10,727 nt of DNA, from assembly GCA_937881285.1 (NCBI GenBank), contig CALGEU010000223.1, positions 1 to 10,727 on the forward strand, read 5' to 3'. Shown here one piece after another: positions 6,447 through 10,727 of the stretch (the stretch's first letter is position 1; each line of letters opens with the position of its first letter). The position numbers and the translations under genes were made by a program. This DNA is from an uncultured Clostridia bacterium. Lineage in GTDB: Bacteria > Bacillota > Clostridia > Christensenellales > CAG-917. Below the pieces are notes generated by a model. The model saw only the letters and a program-made list of their open reading frames with translations. It was not told the DNA's origin and did no database searches.

Positions 6447-7187
6447 ATGAACGCCGCGTTTTTGATTATCAGCGTAATAAGTCTCGTGATGATGACGATT
6501 CACTCGCCCGAATCGGCGTTTTCTTCCATGATAAACGGAGTGAGCGGCGCAATATCTCTTTCAATCAAACTCGTCGCCATTTACGCGGTATGGGTGTCCG
6601 TTCTCGAAATGATGAACAGAACGGGCATTGACAAGAAACTATCGAAAATTCTGAAACCGCTGATAAAAAAGATATTCAAAAAAGAAAGCGAAGAAGCGTA
6701 CGGCTGGATTTGCATCAACGTGTCGGCAAACATGCTCGGCATGGGCGGAGTCGCAACGCCTGCCGGAATCAAGGCAATGGAAAGAATGCAGGACGGCAGC
6801 GAAAAAGCAACTCACAATATGGTTATGCTGTTTGTGATAAACGCAACGAGCATACAACTCATTCCTGCAACCGTGATTGCAATGCGTGCTTCGGCAAACT
6901 CACAAAACGCGGCAGACATAATTCTCCCGACGCTTATATCGAGTGGCATCGCAACGCTTCTGGGAATGATTATATGCAAGGTTATGTCGCTCAAAAAAGA
7001 CGACGACACGGTTTTGTCGTACAGTGCCGTCAACAGCACAACAAACAACAAAACAGGCGTTTTATCAACATATATTGACAACATAAAATCCGTATTATGC
7101 AAATTAAAGCAAAAACGAAACGTGTCGAAATCGAAAATAAATAGCATTGCTAAAAGCAATAAAAGCAGGCAAAAATGCAACAAATAA
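6447..7187 (+). CDS. spmA: Spore maturation protein SpmA with an unusual basic C-terminal tail
   Basis: SpmA, with SpmB, is an inner-membrane protein of the nucleoside-recognition (Gate) family needed for proper spore core dehydration and heat resistance in Bacillus and Clostridium; the exact transport role is unsettled. The protein is 246 residues, against about 196 for B. subtilis SpmA. Conserved features are NVSANMLGMGGVATPAGIKAMERMQ-type sequence (91-115, split here as NVSANMLGMGG and VATPAGIKAM) and INATSIQLIPATVIAMRASA (131-150). Hydrophobic segments lie near 3-18, 33-54, 125-145 and 158-180. Residues from about 182 form a hydrophilic tail that becomes very basic (11 Lys/Arg in the last 32). 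No Shine-Dalgarno sequence is visible before the ATG; the frame is closed by TAA at 6429-6431, so little extension is possible. It overlaps spmB by 13 bases. dacB, its usual Bacillus neighbour, is absent here. Confidence 0.9.
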   Translation: MNAAFLIISVISLVMMTIHSPESAFSSMINGVSGAISLSIKLVAIYAVWVSVLEMMNRTGIDKKLSKILKPLIKKIFKKESEEAYGWICINVSANMLGMGGVATPAGIKAMERMQDGSEKATHNMVMLFVINATSIQLIPATVIAMRASANSQNAADIILPTLISSGIATLLGMIICKVMSLKKDDDTVLSYSAVNSTTNNKTGVLSTYIDNIKSVLCKLKQKRNVSKSKINSIAKSNKSRQKCNK

Positions 7188-7690
7188 GCGTCTACGTTTT
7201 ACCCGTCCTTGTGATAATTCTGCTTGTCGTGTGCATCGTGAAAAAGGTACGCGCCTACGACTGTTTTCTCGTCGGTGCAAAGGAATCCCTTTCGCTCGTC
7301 AAAAGCATTTTCCCTTATATCGCGTCAATTTTCGTCTGCATCGAACTTTTCAAAGCGAGCGGTTTGTCTCATACGGTTTCGTCGTTTCTTGCAAAACCGC
7401 TTGGATACATAGGCGTGCCTAGCGAGATTGCGGAACTCATATTGCTCGTCCCCCTGTCGGGAAACGGAACTACCGCTCTTCTTGAAAAAACAATAGCGGA
7501 GTACGGCGCGGATTCGTATATCACGAGATGCGCAAGCGTCATAGCAGGCGGAAGCGAAACGGTGTTCTACATATCTGCCGTGTATTTTGCAAGCACCAAA
7601 GTCAAGAAACTGCGCTATGCAATCCCCGTGTCGCTTTTCTGCACGTTCATAGGTGCGCTTCTTGCGTGCGCCTTGTGCAGATTTATGTAA
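7175..7690 (+). CDS. spmB: Spore maturation protein SpmB
   Basis: The second half of the spmAB pair, 171 residues (B. subtilis SpmB is about 178), also of the nucleoside-recognition membrane family. Signatures are VPLSGNGTTALLE (92-104), YGADSYITRCASVIAGGSETVFYISAVYF (110-138; key part GGSETVFY 125-132), then KKLRYAIP before a last membrane helix. About four to five hydrophobic segments. SpmA and SpmB are thought to work together and in some bacteria are fused. The ATG at 7175 lies inside the end of spmA, 13 bases of overlap in another frame, with only a weak GCAGG ribosome-binding site nearby. Translation is thus probably coupled to spmA. It ends at a strong hairpin (7702-7740). Confidence 0.92.
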   Translation: MQQISVYVLPVLVIILLVVCIVKKVRAYDCFLVGAKESLSLVKSIFPYIASIFVCIELFKASGLSHTVSSFLAKPLGYIGVPSEIAELILLVPLSGNGTTALLEKTIAEYGADSYITRCASVIAGGSETVFYISAVYFASTKVKKLRYAIPVSLFCTFIGALLACALCRFM

Positions 7691-7699
7691 AGTGCTTTT

Positions 7700-7760
7700 G
7701 CAAAAGAAAAAGGCTTGCACAATGCGAGCCTTTTTCTTTTGATAAAATTTACTTCTCTTC
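7700..7760. repeat. Copy A of a 61-bp dispersed terminator cassette
   Basis: Nearly identical to 9979-10038: one single-base A deletion and one T/C change in about 60 bases, with 44 bases (7717-7760) fully identical to 9995-10038. The copy includes the hairpin plus GATAAAATTTACTTCTCTTC. In copy B that segment is the spacer, stop codon and last four codons (E E K preceded by Cys codon bases) of the DUF1858 gene. Here no such gene is present, so copy A looks like a transplanted gene end with its terminator. Orientation is the same in both. Confidence 0.9.
7702..7740. terminator. Bidirectional terminator between spmB and the GNAT gene
   Basis: A 17-bp stem (7702-7718 with 7724-7740), one T-G wobble, loop ACAAT. 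The left arm is AAAAGAAAAAGGC and the right arm GCCTTTTTCTTTT, so a T-rich 3' arm is present in both directions. It begins 11 bases past the spmB stop and lies 62 bases past the GNAT stop, so it can serve both convergent units. Confidence 0.85.
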
Positions 7761-7802
7761 TAAAACTACGCTGATTTTTACAATCGTATAGTCATAAATC
7801 AA

Positions 7803-8435
7803 TTAAAACAGTTGTCCTGGAAGCGCAAGTTTCTCTTTCTTCGGGAACGTTGAGTCGAATTCTTCAAACTCGTCCGCGTTTGTTTCCGCAACGAAATAAC
7901 CTTCGGGATCCGAATACGTGCCGCTTACACCGTCAAGAAATCCGTCTTGCAATTCTTTTATCAAAAAATAATCGGCGTCGGGGTCATCGGCATAGCGTAC
8001 TCCTTTCGATTTGGCAGGAACAAAGCCCGATTTGCCGTAGAAATCTATATTTCCCGTGATTGCAAGCGCACCTGCGCCGAGTTCTTTTGCCTTTTGCATC
8101 GAATAGTCGAGAAGACGTTTTCCAAAGCCTTTGCGCTTAAACTCGGGCAAAATGCTTATCGGTCCAAACGTCATTATCGGCAAAACTTTGCCGTCGTCAC
8201 ACGATATTTGCGAGCGCACGTATATCACCTGCCCTATAAGTTTGCCGTCAACTTCCATAACGAAATCCAGTTTTTTTACAAACGACGGATTGTTGCGAAA
8301 ACAATGCAAGACGTAATGCTCCGTGCAACCGGGACGATACACGTTCCAGAACGCTTCTCTTGTCAGATTCTCCACCGCGCGATAGTCCTTTTCTTCTTCG
8401 CGGCGAATTGTAATATCATTTTCTTTATATATCAT
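7803..8435 (-). CDS. GNAT-family N-acetyltransferase
   Basis: A 210-residue acyl-CoA-dependent N-acetyltransferase. The acetyl-CoA binding motif A lies at about 91-113 (GPISILPEFKRKGFGKRLL), with KRKGFG at 100-105 fitting [Q/R]xxGxG/A except for Lys in the first place. Motif B follows with ITGNIDFYGKSGFVPAKSKG, where the FYGKSGF turn is typical. A C-terminal extension (about 150-210) ends FPKKEKLALPGQLF, as in a clostridial subfamily of unknown substrate. The ATG has a clean AAGGAG nine bases upstream. Immediately before that lies a perfect hairpin with a T4 tail (8455-8473), and only 44 bases separate it from DUF998. The gene therefore either depends on read-through from the TetR operon or has a promoter inside DUF998. 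The acceptor substrate is unknown. Confidence 0.9.
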   Translation of the reverse strand: MIYKENDITIRREEEKDYRAVENLTREAFWNVYRPGCTEHYVLHCFRNNPSFVKKLDFVMEVDGKLIGQVIYVRSQISCDDGKVLPIMTFGPISILPEFKRKGFGKRLLDYSMQKAKELGAGALAITGNIDFYGKSGFVPAKSKGVRYADDPDADYFLIKELQDGFLDGVSGTYSDPEGYFVAETNADEFEEFDSTFPKKEKLALPGQLF

Positions 8436-8454
8436 TTTTATACACTCCTTAAAA

Positions 8455-8473
8455 GACGATTTGAAAAATCGTC
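8455..8473 (-). terminator. Terminator or attenuator-like hairpin between DUF998 and GNAT genes
   Basis: On the minus strand GACGATTT, loop TTC and AAATCGTC form a perfect 8-bp stem followed by TTTT and, at once, the AAGGAG ribosome-binding site of the GNAT gene. It begins 6 bases after the DUF998 stop. Flanking A runs on the 5' side pair with the T run to lengthen the stem. The short tract suggests incomplete termination. Confidence 0.65.
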
Positions 8474-8479
8474 AAAAAA

Positions 8480-9163
8480 TTATCGTCCGTCTTGCGATGA
8501 CGTCGTTTTCACGACCCTTTCGTATCGACACTCATCGGTCTTTGAAAAGTTCTCGCAAAACAAATGTATTCCCAATGCTGCATTAAATCCCGTTGCCGCG
8601 AACACGCTGAAACGCTCAACGACACCGAAATATGCGGCAGGAACGGCTTTCATACCTATTGCACCGACGAACATCATACAAAGCGCAATCGCCGCGCAAA
8701 TGCAGTATGAAAGACAACTCTTATCCTTTGCTCCCGCAACGATGATTATCACAAGAGATACGATTGAAAGCAACACGACGAGCCCTGTGACGACCATGTG
8801 CATCACGTCCTGAAACGCACCTGCATATCCGCTGTCGCTGAGCGGAAACATTTGATACCCAACCGCCGATATCCACTCCATGACCGCGAACGTATATATG
8901 CCCACTCTCAAAAGTTTCGTTTTTCTGCCGCGAATTCCAACGCAAACGATAGTCGCGCAAAGCACTTCGCACACGTTGTAGAGTGCGCTCAACTGATTCC
9001 ACAACGCAAGAGACGGTGCGTTTGCCGCGCTCAAATCACTCACCGCCTGCGCTTTCCAGTCGTACCCCGGATACGCCATAGGCGCAAATATCACTGCCGC
9101 CGCATACGACAGAAAACTCACTATGCCCGTCAATCCGAGCACCTGTACGAAAGATTTTTTCAT
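8480..9163 (-). CDS. DUF998-family integral membrane protein
   Basis: A 227-residue membrane protein with about six hydrophobic segments (near 8-30, 57-77, 86-103, 121-145, 151-170, 180-201). The family hallmark is the loop after the first helix, YPGYDW (31-36) followed by QAVSDLSA, and a second polar loop MFPLSDSGYAGAFQD before helix four. Biochemical function of DUF998 proteins is not established; many lie beside TetR-type regulators, as here. The start codon overlaps the tetR stop (ATGA, 9160-9163), which implies one mRNA and translational coupling, in line with a weak ribosome-binding site. A polar 25-residue C-terminal tail follows the last helix. The family call is fairly secure, the role unknown. 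Confidence 0.8.
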   Translation of the reverse strand: MKKSFVQVLGLTGIVSFLSYAAAVIFAPMAYPGYDWKAQAVSDLSAANAPSLALWNQLSALYNVCEVLCATIVCVGIRGRKTKLLRVGIYTFAVMEWISAVGYQMFPLSDSGYAGAFQDVMHMVVTGLVVLLSIVSLVIIIVAGAKDKSCLSYCICAAIALCMMFVGAIGMKAVPAAYFGVVERFSVFAATGFNAALGIHLFCENFSKTDECRYERVVKTTSSQDGR

Positions 9164-9798
9164 TTTTCTGCCCCTGCCGCTATATTGTACGTGCGGAAAA
9201 AGAGCGCAACGTGCCTGTCAAGTTTGTCAAGACATTCTTTTTCTTTTTCGGGTTGACGGTCGCACACTCCAAGCAACACAATCACAGGCGATACGTAGAT
9301 TGTGGCTAGCATTTCGGGGTCTTCGTCTCTCAATTCGCCCGAAGCAATCAATTTGCGGAAAATCTCCGCGTGATAAGCGATTATTCTGTCGATATAGCGT
9401 CTCGTATACAACTCGGCAAGTTCGGGTGAGCGGAATTGCTCTATCGTCATCATTTTGCGAAAACGCGCTATCGTCTCGTCGTGCAAAGAATAAAGGAAGA
9501 TATCGTGTACTTTCTTAGTCAAATTTTCAAGCGAAACGTGTTCGAGCGACGGAACGTCTCTGTCCGCATTCTCGACGTGAATATCTATTTTGTCGGTGTC
9601 TCTTTCGTATTGCGAAGCGGTTGCTTCGACGATTGCGTCGAAAATCGCTTGTTTGCTTGCATAGTGATTGTAAAGCGACGGTGCTTTTATTCCGACTGCT
9701 TTTGCGATTTCTCCGACGCTCACCGCGTCGTATCCGCGGCGCGCAAACAATTCGAGTGCTTTGTTCAATATAAGATTTTTCGTGTCGTCTTGTTTCAT
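9160..9798 (-). CDS. TetR/AcrR-family transcriptional regulator
   Basis: A 212-residue regulator. The N-terminal DNA-binding domain (about 8-55) has the TetR pattern: ILNKALELFARRGYDAVSV, EIAKAVGIKAPSLYNHY and ASKQAIFDAI. The helix-turn-helix covers about 27-46. The C-terminal domain (about 60-205) would bind an effector and form the dimer; its ligand cannot be predicted. It is the first gene of an operon with DUF998 (4-base overlap). The promoter and a perfect ACTAAC-N4-GTTAGT dyad lie immediately upstream, so it very probably represses its own operon and is released by an unknown signal. The ATG is preceded by TTAGGT at about nine bases, an acceptable though modest ribosome-binding site. 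Confidence 0.93.
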   Translation of the reverse strand: MKQDDTKNLILNKALELFARRGYDAVSVGEIAKAVGIKAPSLYNHYASKQAIFDAIVEATASQYERDTDKIDIHVENADRDVPSLEHVSLENLTKKVHDIFLYSLHDETIARFRKMMTIEQFRSPELAELYTRRYIDRIIAYHAEIFRKLIASGELRDEDPEMLATIYVSPVIVLLGVCDRQPEKEKECLDKLDRHVALFFRTYNIAAGAEK

Positions 9799-9811
9799 AT
9801 TTTTTTACCTA

Positions 9812-9827
9812 ACTAACATTCGTTAGT
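9812..9827. promoter_or_regulatory. Candidate TetR-family operator
   Basis: A perfect dyad, ACTAAC-ATTC-GTTAGT, typical in size for TetR-family sites. It covers the predicted tetR transcription start (about 9824) and lies between the -10 box and the ribosome-binding site, where bound repressor would block initiation. Binding by the adjacent regulator is inferred. Confidence 0.75.
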
Positions 9828-9830
9828 ATA

Positions 9831-9859
9831 GTTATAGCAACTTGTTTTCAATATGTCAA
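9831..9859 (-). promoter_or_regulatory. Housekeeping promoter of the tetR-DUF998 operon
   Basis: On the minus strand a perfect TTGACA (9859-9854), 17-base spacer and TATAAC (9836-9831). Predicted start near 9824, inside the operator, leaving a leader of about 26 bases. Confidence 0.82.
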
Positions 9860-9871
9860 TCGATTTTGACA
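9854..9871. promoter_or_regulatory. Second dyad overlapping the tetR -35 box
   Basis: TGTCAA (9854-9859), six bases TCGATT, then TTGACA (9866-9871): a perfect 6+6 inverted repeat. Its left half is the -35 box of the tetR promoter. It may be a binding site for another regulator, or merely two -35-like hexamers facing apart. No good -10 was found for the plus-strand TTGACA. Confidence 0.4.
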
Positions 9872-9879
9872 ACATAGAA

Positions 9880-9941
9880 TAAAAAATGCAATGATTCAGA
9901 CAGACAGGAAAGGTAAGGCGTAAAAAATGCCATGATGCAAG
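9880..9941 (+). repeat. Imperfect direct repeat in the gap upstream of tetR
   Basis: TAAAAAATGCAATGATTCA (9880-9898) and TAAAAAATGCCATGATGCA (9921-9939) match at 17 of 19 positions, 41 bases apart. The 228-base gap 9799-10026 otherwise holds the tetR promoter, operator and terminator copy B. No convincing gene was seen in it. The role of the repeat is unknown. Confidence 0.5.
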
Positions 9942-9978
9942 AGAGAATGTTAATGGACAAAAGAAAAAATATCACAAC

Positions 9979-10038
9979 GCAAAAGAAAAGGCTCGCACAA
10001 TGCGAGCCTTTTTCTTTTGATAAAATTTACTTCTCTTC
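9979..10038. repeat. Copy B of the dispersed terminator cassette
   Basis: The counterpart of 7700-7760, differing by one A and one C/T. Here bases 10027-10038 are the stop and last three codons (E E K) of the DUF1858 gene on the minus strand, so this copy is in a natural place, directly behind a gene. It is likely to be the source, or at least the intact version. Confidence 0.9.
9981..10018 (-). terminator. Intrinsic terminator of the DUF1858 gene
   Basis: GGCTCGC-ACAAT-GCGAGCC forms a perfect 7-bp GC core, extended by AAAAGAAAA / TTTTTCTTTT with one bulged T. It begins nine bases beyond the DUF1858 stop on the minus strand. The arms are A/T-rich outside the core, so it can work in both directions. 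Confidence 0.85.
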
Positions 10039-10230
10039 GCAGACTGCGTTGAGTTTTTCGATGAGTTGGTCAACGTCGATGCCGTGCACGCCTGCCGCTT
10101 CTTCAAGCGTTTCGCCGTGTGCGAGCATGCAGTGCAAGCAATGCATTCCGCTCTCTTGCAATACGTTTGCAAGTTTGTCGGGATCGCCTTGTGCCAATAC
10201 GTCGATGATGAGCATATCTTTCGTGATCAT
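10027..10230 (-). CDS. DUF1858 small protein (hybrid cluster protein-associated redox-disulfide type)
   Basis: A 67-residue protein matching the DUF1858 domain from end to end: MITKDMLIIDVLAQ, then the CxxC of SGMHCLHCMLAHGETLEEA (Cys31, Cys34), hGID and a closing LIEKLNAVC. The family is also named for its association with hybrid cluster (prismane) proteins and is thought to be a redox-active disulfide or ligand-binding module; its true role is not known. A longer open frame reaches 10359 but starts inside the upstream gene. The ATG at 10230 has a perfect GGAGG seven bases before it and begins the domain exactly, so I set the start there. A third cysteine (Cys64) lies near the end. It lies 41 bases behind the partial membrane-protein gene and is followed by a strong terminator. 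Confidence 0.92.
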   Translation of the reverse strand: MITKDMLIIDVLAQGDPDKLANVLQESGMHCLHCMLAHGETLEEAAGVHGIDVDQLIEKLNAVCEEK

Positions 10231-10271
10231 TGTGTTACCTCCGATATAAGATTGTATAAAAATTGTTATTT

Positions 10272-10727
10272 TTATTCTGTGAAAAATCCGCTGAGATAGA
10301 GCCACGCCACCAGTGCTACGATGCCAAGAGCAATAAGGATGACGAACGCGACTCTCCACGGAGACACCGGTGATTTGCCGGTGGATTTGCCCGTTCTTCC
10401 GTTTATGATAAATCCGTAAAGTTTCTTGCGATACTTATACGAGCACACCCAAAGCGGAAGAAGCATATAGTGAAACTTGTTGTTGCAGAAATTCGTATGC
10501 ACGTTGAGATAATCCACGACGTCGGCGTTGTATTCGCGCTTGATGCTGTCTTTTATCTCGTCGTTCATCTGTCCCTGCGCAATCGAGAAGCCGTCTTCGA
10601 GCGAAGTGTCGTATCTTTCTGCGGCAAAGCCCGCAATATAATCTCTGTTGTACGCTTCGAGATTCTGCGTGTCGAACGGAAGAATTTTGTTGAGTTCTTT
10701 TTGCTCTATCTGCGTGCTTGCTTCAAC
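10272..10727 (-). CDS. C-terminal part of a membrane-anchored protein, possibly TFIIB-type zinc-ribbon family
   Basis: The frame stays open to the right edge, so the N-terminus is missing; 151 residues are visible. Segments LPFDTQN, YIAGFAAERYDTSLEDGF and a run ending FHYMLLPLWVCSYKYRKKLYGFIINGRTGKSTG are followed by one membrane helix (about 23 residues, AFVILIALGIVALVAWLYL) and a short tail. This arrangement recalls proteins annotated as TFIIB-type zinc ribbon-containing in Clostridia, whose metal-binding cysteines lie at the N-terminus, here outside the window. I cannot confirm the ribbon. The ATG at 10568 is internal, not a start, because homologous-looking sequence continues upstream of it. 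Function unknown; the DUF1858 gene follows 41 bases later and may be co-transcribed. Confidence 0.7.
   Translation of the reverse strand, partial: VEASTQIEQKELNKILPFDTQNLEAYNRDYIAGFAAERYDTSLEDGFSIAQGQMNDEIKDSIKREYNADVVDYLNVHTNFCNNKFHYMLLPLWVCSYKYRKKLYGFIINGRTGKSTGKSPVSPWRVAFVILIALGIVALVAWLYLSGFFTE

Noticed and set aside
7146..7160. ATTGCT-AAA-AGCAAT hairpin before the spmB start as a terminator or thermosensor.
   Set aside because: Only 6 weak base pairs with no T tract, and it lies inside the spmA coding sequence; not enough to support a role.
9866..9894. A divergent plus-strand promoter using TTGACA at 9866-9871.
   Set aside because: At 16-18 bases downstream there is no acceptable -10 box (CAATGA, AATGAT), and no plus-strand gene follows.
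9932..10249. Plus-strand open frame of 105 codons starting MMQERMLMDKRK.
   Set aside because: It runs through the terminator hairpin and then antisense to the DUF1858 gene; it resembles no family and its ribosome-binding site is too far away.
10231..10359. N-terminal extension of the DUF1858 protein (MESRVRHPYCSW...).
   Set aside because: It overlaps the upstream gene in another frame, has no family similarity, and a perfect GGAGG precedes the ATG at 10230.

Overview
The window looks like chromosomal DNA of an anaerobic, probably spore-forming Bacillota (Clostridia-type) bacterium. Three things point there: the spmA-spmB spore-maturation pair, the metG-tatD-(x)-ksgA gene order known from Bacillus and Clostridium, and small clostridial-type proteins (a TatD-linked radical SAM protein and a DUF1858 CxxC protein). 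Strong AAGGAG/GGAGG ribosome-binding sites and TTGACA/TATAAT promoters fit as well. No rRNA, tRNA, CRISPR array, transposase or phage gene was seen. The longest stretch without a gene is about 230 bases (9799-10026).

Layout. Bases 1-461 (+) hold the 3' part of trmO. It converges on a minus-strand run which, in transcription order, is metG (6320-4311), tatD (4136-3363), a radical SAM protein (3234-2617), rsmA/ksgA (2475-1624) and an EamA/DMT-type transporter (1573-641). Hairpins separate several of these genes, so the run is probably several transcripts rather than one operon. Divergent from metG, spmA-spmB (6447-7690, +) overlap by 13 bases and sit behind a sequence that resembles a sporulation sigma-E promoter. 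A second minus-strand cluster follows: an auto-regulated TetR-family gene, a DUF998 membrane protein and a GNAT acetyltransferase. Last come a DUF1858 redox-type protein and the C-terminal part of a membrane-anchored protein that runs off the right edge.

How the genes relate. The metG-to-ksgA block is housekeeping and concerns translation and RNA: methionyl-tRNA synthesis, TatD nuclease, 16S rRNA dimethylation, and at the left edge tRNA t6A37 methylation by TrmO. The radical SAM gene occupies the place where Bacillus carries yabE/rnmV. spmAB are sporulation genes. The TetR-DUF998-GNAT cluster looks like a small locally regulated accessory unit with unknown signal.

The most unusual signals are non-coding. 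One is a 61-bp terminator cassette present twice (7700-7760 and 9979-10038) that carries the last codons of the DUF1858 gene with it. Another is a three-copy tandem repeat behind metG, in which one terminator 5' arm faces three possible 3' arms. The third is the sigma-E-like promoter whose predicted start coincides with the spmA ATG. I did not find a clear, wholly new multi-gene system; the genes are mostly recognisable families.
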